From NCBI RefSeq assembly GCF_030936135.1, contig NC_082599.1, positions 6,558,847 to 6,622,846 of the forward strand: a DNA stretch of 64,000 nt, read 5' to 3'. The notes below the pieces were generated by a model. The model saw only the letters and a program-made list of their open reading frames with translations. It searched no databases and had not been told where the DNA came from. Position 1 is the stretch's first letter. The number at the start of each line of letters is the position of its first letter. This document shows positions 25,901 to 38,700 of the stretch, piece by piece. The stretch is from Gavia stellata. Its lineage: Eukaryota; Chordata; Aves; Gaviiformes; Gaviidae. The translations under genes and the position numbers were made by a program.

Positions 25901-28900
25901 TTAAATCGATGCTTAATGTAGGCAATTTGGTAAGCAAATTCTCAGCTATGTGACATTTTATACCAAGGATTGACTGATGGGTGTTTTCACTTGAGACATA
26001 AAGAGTAACTGTAAAAATTAAAGATTAGCAAACTCTGCATTTATGAACTCTAACTTTCTAATACAGACAATTCCCAGATTTTACTGATGCACTTCTAACA
26101 CACTCCTGAGAAGGCGGAAAACAATCCTCCCATTTTAATTGAAAGTGCATTAGAAGTTCATAATAATGGGTTTTGTTGACTTGTCCATGTATGTTATTTG
26201 TGGGAACGTGACCTGAAGATAAATTCATGGCTACTTTTAGGCTGATGCTACTGTTCCTTTGTCACAGGTTTTTACAGGAATCTTCACTGCAGAAATGGTC
26301 TTAAAAATCATTGCTCTAGACCCCTATTATTATTTTCAGCAACACTGGAATATTTTTGACAGTATAATTGTCACATTGAGTTTAATTGAACTGAGTTTAC
26401 CCAAACAAAAAGGCAAGAAAGAAAGGCGAAAAGGAGGAACCCTGTCAGTTTTACGATCCTTCAGACTGGTAATGCCTCACGCTTACTCAGTTTTATAAAA
26501 CATTATGTTGTGAATATAGTAGAGGATACTTCTGTTTTGCGCAGTTAGGATGCAGGAAATTATTATTTCTTTAAAATACTTTTTTTCCTTGTCTCAGCAC
26601 TAGGAATAAGAAACACAGTCTTAAACTCCTTGTGATGTTAGAGTCAGAGTTTAATGACATATGTATTTCTTTTGAATATACTAAGAAATATTCAGAGGAA
26701 AACAGATTCCAGAGTAGACATGTTATAAAACTGGTGTCAAAAATCAAAAACTAACACAGGAAACTTAGGAAGAAAATGTTGGAGTACAAATACAGAAAGA
26801 ACAATACTTAAAAATAGACGTGAAATGATGTTAAGGTGTTTGTATCACATACCGTGGACTGATTTAGGTTGCTTTACCAAAAGATAGACTCCTTTTATAG
26901 TAATATAGGACCTGGTCTTCCAACTTTGGTCCTTCGTGTTACGTGTAAGTTAAGCACCGTAGTCTACATCAAGTGCAATGTATGGATACCTGCCTGTGTG
27001 GGCCAAACCCTTACCCGGGACTCATGTTAGCCTGGTCCTTTACGAGGAGCTTATTTTATGTTTGCAGTGTTGCCCAGTTAAAAAAAAATTAAATCTATAA
27101 AGACTATTTTAAAAGTGTTGGTGTTATAGTACCACAAATATTACATTGCTGGAATAGTTCAGAATAGCTGTAAAATAGCTTTTGCAAGATTTGAATGGTG
27201 CAAAGATTGGTTGTCTCTACTGATGTCTAACACTGTGTTTTATGTTTCTATACAGTTGAGGGTCTTCAAACTGGCAAAGTCCTGGCCAACTTTAAACACT
27301 CTAATTAAAATCATTGGTAACTCCCTGGGAGCACTGAGTAATCTGACCCTCGTCCTGGCAATCATCGTTTTCATTTTTGCTATAATAGGGGTGCAACTTT
27401 TTGGGAGAAGCTATGGGGAGAACAGCCATAAAATAAACAAAAATGGCAGGCCACGCTGGCACATGATGGACTTTTTCCACTCATTCCTCGTCATTTTCCG
27501 AATTCTGTGTGGAGAATGGATTGAGACCATGTGGGACTGCATGGTGGTCGCTGAACAACCACTGTGCCTTCTTGTCTTTCTGCTGGTCATGGTGATAGGA
27601 AATTTAGTGGTGAGTTTTCCAGCATTTTCTTCTCTTTATCCTGTGAATGGTAGAATCTAGTTAATTGCCATTTTGTCAACAAAAGGTAGTTTCCCTAAAC
27701 ACGGGTGGAAGAGTTTCCTACGTGTTATAGCTGGCAAAAGAGGCTTTTTCCCTTCACCTTTGAGCTGCTGTCCATATTTTCACATTTTGTGTGCTTTGCA
27801 CACGGCATCACTTGACCTTTTCATGTAGCAATGTGACAAGGAATATCAGTAAATATAATACAGCCAACTATGTTTCATCACGTCTTGGGACTTGGATGTA
27901 AATAACCAGTAAGGCTTATGGCTTACCTGCTTGAATTAATGGAGCTGAGTGCTTAAGTCCCTCTGTAAATCAAATTTATTTATTTACTTTTATTAAGATT
28001 TCATGCGAGTATTGACTTCTTTATCAGCAAATGGCAGAATCTACACTCTTATCACCGAAATCAGGATGTTCTTTAATCTTGTCTAAGTACTTTTATACCC
28101 AAGAGCTAGATCCTGCTATGGCATACCCTACACAGCCTCGCACACCCGTGCTGGGGCATTAGGGGAAGGCTGCCTTCCCAGTCCTGCTCCATCATTTCTG
28201 CCCAAATCATAAAAATCTTCTTGCAGAAGCTTTGTTTGTCATGTCATTGTTAGTATCATTCATATATCAATCTTCCCTTAATTTAAGAAACCACTGAAAA
28301 GAATTAAGTTTAGGCAGTCCTTTGTGGGAAGTATCATCTGTTCTGTGGCTGAATCCCAAATGCCAGGGTTTAAAATCCCACCTCTTCTACACTGCAGTGA
28401 TTAATTTCAGTGATGAAATGCTGCGAGTGATATTCATATCACATAATATTAAGTGTCAAACAATTAAGTGCTTAGCCTACGCTCCCCGTTTAGGCTTTCT
28501 TATTATCAAAGGAAACAGAGAGGTATCTGAGAGTGAGATTTATTCCAGCCTCAGGTCAGTAACTAAGACAGATGGGATGAACTGGTCTCTGGAGGGCTAA
28601 TGTTCTTCACTGACTGTGGTCCCTGGATGACTCAGGGGTGCTATGTGCCCAGTTCTGACACGATAAAAATCAAGATACATAGATCCCATCCCAAACTGAA
28701 ACATTAGGAAAAAAATTAAATTCTCCCATTCCCTTAAAATTAAAAAAAAAAAGTGGAGTTTACAAATTCTTCCTTTTAAATGTACTCAAAAGCAGGGAGG
28801 AAACCTCACTTCGAGCTTCTCTTGATTTTGATTTTTGTGACAGTGTTGCAGATTTGATGGACTTGCTGGGCCTGAATCTGATTCTCGCAGGATTCTGGAT

Positions 28901-29761
28901 GTAGCACCACAGAGGCCTGATCTAATTCTAGTTTGAAGAAAGAAAAGATATTATTAAACTGACAAGCCATAACCATAACCTTAGTTACTACTATAACCTT
29001 TGAAAAGTTGTTTTGGCCAATTGGTATGCACAGATCTGTTTTAGCTACTATTTTAAATAACTTTTTGCGGGAAGAGGGTCATGAGAACATTGGACTTTCC
29101 GAGTGAGAAGTTTACTCCATCAACCGTAATGTGATCAGTCATAATAATTTCATTATTAAACTTGTTTTGATTTGCTCAGTAAGACTGAACTTTGATAGTA
29201 CCTGTGTTCTTCAAAGTCAGAATTTATATTTCTGAAAGCTATTTTCCTGACTTTTAATCTTATTATTATTTTAATGACTTTCAGGTTCTCAACCTTTTCA
29301 TTGCGCTACTGCTGAATTCCTTCAGTACTGACTGTCTCCAGACAGCAGAGGATGATGGAGAGATGAACAATCTTCGGATTGCCTTTGCTCGGATTCACAA
29401 GGGATTTCTCTTTGTGAAGAGTGTTACATGGGATACCTGTTGTGGAAAGCTCAGGCATATAAAGAAAGCACCCAGGAAGAAAATCAAATTGACTGCACAG
29501 AATCCACTTGGGTTCAAGCATGAAGAAATAAAAAATTGTAAAGAGAATTACAATAATGAATGGGCTGAGAAAAATGGGGACAAATGTTCAGGTCTTGAAG
29601 ATTTTATTACCAATCCCAATGTATTTGTTTGTGTCCCTATTGCTGAGGCAGAGAATACAAGCGAGGGTTTTGAAGATGATGATAAGCTGAGTACATTTAC
29701 AGACATGGAATACAGCAAACAGGTAATAAATTTTGTTATTTGTGTTGGAACAGTAGAATCA

Positions 29762-29795
<34 letters not shown>

Positions 29796-32700
29796 TTTTG
29801 AGGGATGCAGGTACGGTAGAAGACTGTCTCTAGCAGAACAGGGTGGCATATGTTGATCCATTTCCAGAGAGTTACCAAATTTTGAGCTAGAACCAAAAAT
29901 ATGAAAGTTTAGAGCAACGGTAAATTATCACTTGGAGCTTTTTAAAATGAAGATTCTTTCATGGTCTTAAAAGAAAGACCATAAATTGTTGGGTTTGCTG
30001 CAGGAATTCCTAGCTGACACATTGTGTTATACACAGGTAATTACATAGCCCATAGATCGTCCATAGATAATTGTGGCAGTCCTTTGTGAACTTGGAATTT
30101 CTTATGTAAAAATTTATGTGAATAATGCCAACTATTTTTGATGCAACAATGCATCAAAAGAGATGTGACCAGCAGGTCGAGGGACGTGATTCTCCCCCTC
30201 TACTCCACTCTCGTGAGACCCCACCTGGAGTATTGCGCTCAGCTCTGGGGCCCCCAACATAAGGAGGACATGGACCTGTTGGAGCGAGTCCAGAGGAGGG
30301 CCACGAAGATGATCAGAGGGTTGGAACACCTCTCCTATGAAGACAGGCTGAAAGACTTGGGGTTGTTCAGCCTGGAGAAGAGAAGGCTCCGGGATATCTT
30401 CTAGCAGCCGTCCAGCACCTGAAGGAGGCCTGCAAGAAAGCTGGAGAGGGACTTTTTACCAGGGCCTGTAGTGATAGGACAAGGGGTTATGGCTTTAAGC
30501 TGAAAGAGGGTAGATTTAGATTAGATATTAGGAAGAAATTCTTCACCATGAGGGTGGTAAGGCACTGGAACAGGTTGCCCAGAGAAATTGTGGATGCCCC
30601 ATCGCTGGAAGTGTTCAAGGCCAGGTTGGATGGGGCTTTGAGCAACCTGGTCTAGTGGAAGGTGTCCCTGCCCATGGCAGGGGCGTTGGAACTAGATGAT
30701 TAAGGTCCCTTCTAACCCAAACCATTCTGTGCTTCTGTTTTGGCATTATTTACATGAGAGAAAAAAAGTATGTTCTGCCTAAAGAAGCACTATCATGGAC
30801 TCTTTAAATGAATTTATAGCTCTGGTCTATGCTTCGTATTTGTCCTTGCTGCGTGTAGTATATAGTAAATATTAGAACAATGTAGGGGTAGCTCTATTAA
30901 GGTCATGTTTCTTATATGATAGCATATATTATCCTATTTCATTGTTTTCTCTGAATTTTTCTGTTCTATTTTAACCATAGCAGACTGTTGTTCTGGTCTC
31001 AAGATTTCCCACCTTAAGTTTCCGTCTTAACCCCTATGCAAAAATTCTCACTTAACCTTTTGGCTAGTTCACTAAAATATTAATTCCTTAGTTTGCTGCA
31101 AGTCTGTTGGGAAAAATTTCCCTTTCTCTATCCTTAGAGAGACTCAAAATGATCCTATCTTATGACTTCTGCCTGGAGGGCCCCACTTTAAATGAAATGC
31201 CTATCTTATCTTTCTTTCCCTTCCAACTTGTCCACCCCCTGAAAAGGGAAAAGAAACACCATCTAATCTGCAGATTCTTTTCAGGATGAAAATCACCTGA
31301 GGCAAAGGGGAGAAAAAGGGAAAAACTCAGGCAGCTGGAGTAAAGGATCAGCATTTTCCTCTGAAGAATTCAGTGTGCTTTACCTAGGAAAGGATAGGAA
31401 GGCTGAAGCGTCATCGCCAGAGCAGAAAGAGGTAACAATCTTTTTTCTATGGCATTGACTTTCCAATACTGCCCAAGCTCGGGTACGTTTCTGTTCAAGG
31501 ACTTGCTGTTCAGTGGCAGCAGCAGCTCTGAGCTTGCAGTGGCTGGTCTGGCTGGTTAATGATGGAGCCAGAATTATGAGAATGAACTCGAAGCTGTGCT
31601 GGGTTTCTAGGTATTGATTTTTTAGAAAAATTTACATATAGGAAAGACAGTGTTTAGAAATGGAAAAAGTACAAAATAATTTGAATCAAATAAATGATTT
31701 ATAAAATCCTCTCTGCTACTTTGCATTTATTGAAATACGAGTCCACAAGAAGAGGAGAAAAAAAAGGCATTAAAAGAAAGATATGATTCCAAGTAAAAAT
31801 AGGAAATTCCAGCAAGTCTGCCTGTGTCCTAAGTATCTCAGTTTCAAGAAATTTAATACTTTGAATGAGTTTCTCACTATGACATTAAAGATAGTAGTTA
31901 TTAACTCAAAATATTTTCAGAATAATTTAGAATAAAGAATGCATTAAAAAGTAACGAAGCACTATGCAAACATAAAAGAACGAAAACAGAGTAAGTAATT
32001 TATAATAAACTGCTGACTCATCGTACGTTATGTATGGTGTGATGGGATAGAGAACAGTTTAGTAACTGGAGAATATATGATGTGATTCCAATTTCTACTT
32101 CATTAATACTGTAATGGGTGTTTCAGTTCCTGATACAATACCAAGATATATTTATCTGGTTCTCCTGTTTGAATGCATTTTCCTATGATTTCGTCATTTT
32201 AACACAAGCAGTTTATCCCACTTTGAGGACTACATATGCTGATAAGCAAGTTAAAAGCGCTTCAATTTACCAGCTTATTAGGCAGTTAAATCTGGTTCAT
32301 GTAGATAGATTTTGTAATTAGATAGATTTGGCAGCCGTTTAAATGCAGCTATTGGTACTTCTAAGCTCATATACTTTTAAAATCATAGGCTTTTAAAAAG
32401 TTCCTTCCATTACCAACACTACTTGAAATATTAGTACATAGCTAAGTTTTAATTTTGAATGTTATTTGTTCATGGATCAGCTTATTCATTTGGAGCTGAA
32501 TGTAGAAAAAAAAGATCAGGTACTGATTCTGCTTGGTAGTTTGATAGTGTCAGCTCTTCTGAAGGCAGCACAGTGGACCTGACAAACCCTGAAGATCTTT
32601 TGAGGCAGATTCCAGAGTTTGCTGAAGACTTCAAGACTCCAGAAAAATGTTTTCCTGAAGGTAAGGCTCTCATGATTTCGCTGCTGGGAAGTGAGAAGAG

Positions 32701-35700
32701 TCAAAACTAGACTTGTTTCTCTAGTGATGCTGAGCCAATAGGATGAGATTATTTTCAGTCAATTTTAGTTATCTGGAAATGGGATAAATAGTCCAAATCA
32801 TTGTCTCTGTCTAGTCAACAGAGAGATCGTGGCACCTGAAAAATAAACCCTCTTACCTTTAAAGCGTCTCACTGGGACCTGGGCAATGGCATAGACCCAA
32901 CTCCAAAAGATGAGACTATTATAGTGATGTGAGATGAATTTGATTCTACTGGACAGCATCCAAGTCACTTTTGGGGATGAACATAAGAGAAGTGTATGTG
33001 ATCAGATCTCACCTGACAATGGCCACTGGAACAAGACACTTGGCACATTGGATTTATTAATACTTTGCAACAGTATAAATGTTTATTCCTTGATGAACAT
33101 TTAATGAACAATCTCTGTAACAAACAAAGGAATGAAATAACAGAGAGAAGCTGCTAGGATGAAGTTGAATTTCTATAGGGTGATAATCTGGGAATCCCTT
33201 CTCAAATCATTGTACAACATCTAGCTTTACAAGCTGATCAGGAGGTACTTCTCCAGCCTCACATACATGGAGCCCAGCAGCAGGTCCCACAGCTCCCGAA
33301 GGCAGAGTCTTTCTCTCATCACTGTCTTCTCATTCAAGCATTGCTTCTTGGGTATTTTATCTGATGAGAACATGGATAAATCAAATCTGGCTGTAGTTAC
33401 TCCCATCCCCTCATTGCCCTATTCTGCATACCTAGGCTTGTTTTTTTTTTTTTTTCCTGTGCCCTTTTTGGGTCAATGAAACTTCTAACGCATGGCTTTA
33501 GGATTGAATCACTAACAGTGCAGCATGTAGAAATTATTTGAAGCTAGACTGGTGTTTTAACTGAATGCAAAGTATTCTCTGCATAGTAATAATATATATA
33601 TATTTTTACTATTATGTTATACATCATAAATCCTGAGAGAGATCCATTGTACCTAGGCTGCAGTTTGCTTTCTCCAGAAAAAACTGCCAATATTGCATTA
33701 ATAGTCCAGATGTCAGATTTCTGAGCTGCAGGGTTTTTTTCAAAACTACTTTATTGATGGCATTTTTTGCTGTTACAGTTGTTAGAACAGAAGAAATAAG
33801 GAATTTTCTTTCCCTGCTTCAGAGAAGAAATGTGAAATATCTTGTTTTGTGCTCTGTAGTCCCAGGCTGGAGTATGCCTGCTGTGGCCAAACCATTAGAC
33901 AACTCAACTGAAGGTGCAGCAAATCTGTACCTAACACAGATTTCTGCACAAAAAAAAGTCCCTATGTTATGCAAATGCCACTCCCTGTCTCATCGCAAAT
34001 CCCAGATCCACGTTACTGGAGAAACTGGGATTACTGAAGGAAAGACAATGAGAATTTTTTGCATATATTACGTCATATTATACATATGAGTTATATATAC
34101 AATACTATATCGTATGTGCATAAGATACTATATATATATATGACACATATATACCTTTTTTCGTGCTTGGAAATGACATTTTTCACCATAATGAAAACAT
34201 GAATTAGCATAGAGCAAACAGCAAAGAAAATGTTAGCCAAAGTGAGTTAATTCTTGGCAAAATTAATAAGTAATCAAACCCAGGAATTTGTAATGGGGTG
34301 GTCAGGAACTGTCAGGTGGCCCTGGCGTCATCACCTGTTACAAGAAGTAATTTGGTGAGCTTGAAAGGAGATGTCTCATTTTATGGAGCCTATGTCAGCT
34401 AGAATATGACATATTCTTGTAGGTTATATGACATTAAGATCAGTCATTCCATACATTCAGAAGCAAGTAAATAAATGAACAGACCTTGCAAGGCAGGGTG
34501 TAATGCTGCAATATTGAAGACAACTGCTTACCTTCTCTGTCTCCAAGCCTTTCTGTTCCGGGGTGTCTTGTCCCTGCTTTCCAATCAGTTTCTGCACACT
34601 GTGAAAGGCTTTTGTAACATCAAGACTCTTCCCATGGCCCTGAAGTTTTGTGTGCCCAAACAGCAGGTCACTGAGAGCATGTCCAGTGTCTCAGAAATAC
34701 CTTGAAACAAGGGAAAGTTGTCCAAAGGGGCTCCACCTACTTTATATGTATAGAAATAGGAGTTACAAGGCAAACAAAATTAGATGTTTCCTTTTTTTTT
34801 TTTCTCATGGCAAAACATGAAATAAATAACAACGATACAGTTAATGTGACCACGGACTTTCCCTTGCTGCAAGAAGTTTCTTGAGCAGCCCTTCACGTGC
34901 ATGTGCATCCTTTCCATACATTCATTACTGTCTCTTGCTTTCAGGTTGTGTTCGATACTTTCGTTGTTATGTGGGTAGTGCCATAAAGTTTGGAGGAGAA
35001 ACATGGTGGAATCTGAGAAAAACCTGCTACCAGATTGTTGAACACTCCTGGTTTGAATCCTTTATCATATTCATGATCCTTCTGAGCAGTGGAGCCCTGG
35101 TTAGTGTAGCGCAATTACATGTATTTATTTAGAAGCATTTTTAGCTTTAATTTGCACCCAAAGAAGTAGTATTTAGCAGAAAACACAGCGAATATCTTTG
35201 AACTCACTAGGAGAAAAAAGAGGCTTTGCATAGCAGTCATTTATTCCCTATTGCAATTACTGCAAATTTATTATTACAAATTATGAGAGAGAGTGAACAA
35301 TGCTAAAAATATATAAGTCTTGGAAGCTGTTTCTGTTCTGGCTCTATACTGGATTTTTCTGGCTTTCTCTGGAATTTATTTCACAGTTGGGAAAATGTGT
35401 TGGTTTTTTTTTTTTAATGTTATTAAAACAAATAAATTACTCTTAATACTAAAAAATCAGTTCTCTTGAAAGTATATTTTTAGCAATTCATTTCCAGAAG
35501 TTTATACTTTCCTCCGAGGATCCCAGTGTGCATGGTGTGTGTCCATAGGGGTGTAGTACATAGACAAAAAGAAAGAGAAGGGACAGGGAGAATTACAAGT
35601 TTATCAGCTGACATAGGTTTGAGTAAAAGATGGGGTTTAGTTCTGTGTAAAACACATGCTGAATGACGAAGGGGTCTTAATGATGCTAGACTTTCATTTT

Positions 35701-38700
35701 ATAAAGCTCATCTCTGACTTTTGCCATTGATCTCTATATTGATTTCAGGCATTCGAAGACATCCATATAAATAAGAGAAAAAGCATTAAAATTATGTTGG
35801 CATTTCTTGACAAAATGTTCACTTTCATCTTTGTCTTGGAAATGCTCCTGAAATGGGTGGCTTATGGCTTCAAGAAGTATTTCACCAATGCCTGGTGCTG
35901 GCTGGACTTCCTCATCGTAGACGTAAGTTCTGCCTTTGGCATTTCTACATGGGTCCTGACACAGGATGCAGTAGCAGAATCACTGACTGTTTTCTGGATG
36001 TGAAGCTAAGGCAGTACTCTTACCTCCTTTAACGATGGTTTCAGGATATTGCACGCTAGGCACTGAAAATATGGGGAGGTTTTTTTTTTTCTTTTTCAAA
36101 CAGGAATAAATGAAACAGATGCCAGGACATTGCTAATGCTTTCTTTTGTCTTCCCATTCAGGTCTCTTTAGTAAACCTCTTCGGCAGTTCAGTTGGGACC
36201 ATGAAATCTCTTAGGACTCTTCGAGCTCTGAGACCCTTAAGAGCATTGTCACGATTTGAGGGGATGAGGGTAAGACTGAATACAAATTTAACCCTGTCAC
36301 TACTAATTAGCACGTAACAGGTTTGTAACTCATGACTGTGTCTTTATGAAGTTCACATCTACCCCAAGTTCAGTTTAGGGCCTGTAAAATGAGTTTTTAA
36401 AAGGTGCCTTTGCTGTGCTCCTCTGTACTTGACTGTTCCTTATAGGCTTTCCTCAAGTGATCGATCCTAAGTGCTGTTGAAACTAAAACTAGACTAGACA
36501 GAACTTTGTTCCATTGCTGCTCAGTCATTCTTGTGTTCCTGTCTTACCAAGAGAGCCAAAAATAAAATAAAGAATAAGAACTGTGAGCACAATTCTCATT
36601 TTTGAAGTCTGATGGCAAGCTAATTCAGAGGAAAGAATCACCTCTGTTCTGCAAGTTTTTACTGGATTGATTGACAAAAATTTTAGACTATTAAGAGGTA
36701 CTTTGCTCAAATTATTGTTCCAAATAGACTTATTCTTTTAAAAAGCAGGAGTATTTGTCTGTAGAATATTTGCTGCCTTTTTCCATCAAAGGCACACCTG
36801 GAACAATGTGAAGCAGGACATATTAATTAAATTTAATTACAAACCTACCATTGTGTAAATGTAGACAAAGATTCCCTCAGCCATATGCAAAACATATCTG
36901 TACACCGAAATGTGAAACAGTGTGATAATCACAGTGGTATTTGGGCAAAAGTCTGCTCTATGAAATATACTCTGGCATGTGTAAACAGATTGTAGAAATA
37001 CCCATGGCATCACTGTCACATGTTTACATGGGAACGCAGCCTCAATGCAGCTGAGATATAGATTGCTTTTGGATACCTTCTGGAAGTGAGACTGAAAGCT
37101 CTCTGATTGCAACCTTGTCACTATGAAGGCAGAGAAAAATTGCATTAAATGAGCAGAATGTATCAAAATTTTCATGTCTGGAGTCAGTTTTGAAACAGGT
37201 ACCATCGTACTTTCTGTCTTGCTATGCAGAATGTGTGTGACATGGTCTCCAAAAACCTTCACAAAGCTTTTTCATTTTTCTTCTGGTCTATCAAGTTGTT
37301 CTTTGCTACTTAACTGCTGAGTTCATTGCCTTCACTGTGAAACTCAATGATATAGTCTCATCGTTTCCTTACACTGCCCCATTTTATGAAGCAATCTGTT
37401 GTGTCTTAGCATGTACTTAAAACCTACATGGACATTTTCTGTGATTATACAGCACCTAGCACAGAAAAAAGTACCTAGCTCATGGTTATAGACCCCAAAC
37501 ACAATAATAATCCACTAAAAGTAATAGATCTAGCAAAATACTAGTGGAGAGGTACTAGTCCTTTTAAAAACTACTTTGTACAGTCTTACTAACACAGTCC
37601 TCTGCACTAGTGCTTATGGATGAATACTTCAGAAATGTTATGTTCTAAAAGTTTAAAAGAAACAAACAAAACATCCCCCACTCCAAAACCAAGGGAAAGT
37701 CATCAAAAGAGGATGGTTGCACATTGTAATACACTTATGCGGTAGTGGCTCACAGCAGCCCGAAAAGTATTAACTATTCTTTTGAAAGCCTAAAAGATAC
37801 TATGGACCTTTAAACCTTTGTTCAAGGTACTCATGCCAGGTGTGACTAGTATTTACATGGAAAACATTAGGTTTCTGTTTGCTGAGATGACTAAGTGACT
37901 GCTTATTGCACTGAGCAAATACTTGAGCCCGTCTTTCTTTAAGTGTATTTTTCCTCTCCCATTTCATCCAAGGTGGTTGTCAATGCCCTTGTGGGAGCCA
38001 TCCCTTCCATCATGAATGTTCTGCTCGTCTGCCTCATCTTCTGGCTCATCTTTAGCATCATGGGAGTGAACCTATTTGCTGGGAAATTTGGGAAATGTGT
38101 CAATCTGACAGAAGAAGATTCAGAATTAAATAGTTCGATCAATGACATAACAGACTGTAGAATGTATAATAACACAGGAAAAATATTCTGGGTCAATGTT
38201 AAAGTCAACTTTGATAATGTTGGCTCTGGCTACCTGGCTCTTCTTCAGGTGGTAAGTGCTGCTTGCCTTCACTAGCCAGCACCATGTCAGATGGGCTTGA
38301 CCTCCTGTCAACTCTTAACTCATCTCTGTGGGTGATGGAAAAGAGTGGTAGCCGGCTGTGCAAACACCAGTGCTGTTCGTGCACACAAATGGAAACAGGG
38401 GGACAAATTAGATCCTGCTGTGATGTTTCAGGTAATAAAGTAAGCATCTGGTGGACAAGGGTTGTTTCAGCCTCCAGAAGGTTCATGAGACTGAGAGCTG
38501 AAGTCAATCTCGGAAGGAAATCTGGGTCAAATACTGAACTAATCTTCCGTAATACAGATTTTTTTTTTCAGCCATGAGGGTTGTAAGGCCTTTAGTAGAC
38601 CATGTTAGTGAAGTTTTGCTCTGTCAGCATCCTAGGACAACATGTTCTGTCCCATCCTAGCAAACTTTCACATCCTGATAAGGCTGAGAATGTCACACAT

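Larger units (their letters stand above)
29723..31284 (+). other. intron 16, carrying a CR1 insertion
   Basis: About 1.6 kb. Holds an (AT)n-(T)n microsatellite at 29759-29799 and a CR1 LINE at 30138-30740 in the sense orientation. The rest is AT-rich, with no exon. Confidence 0.85.

Noticed and set aside
26469..27255. Intronic heart enhancer like the one in mammalian SCN10A that acts on SCN5A
   Set aside because: Known in mammals, but I see no sequence evidence that locates such an element here.
29363..29833. Open frame running past the exon 16 donor
   Set aside because: The tail after 29722 translates an intronic AT/T microsatellite ([10 protein letters not shown]), so it is not coding.
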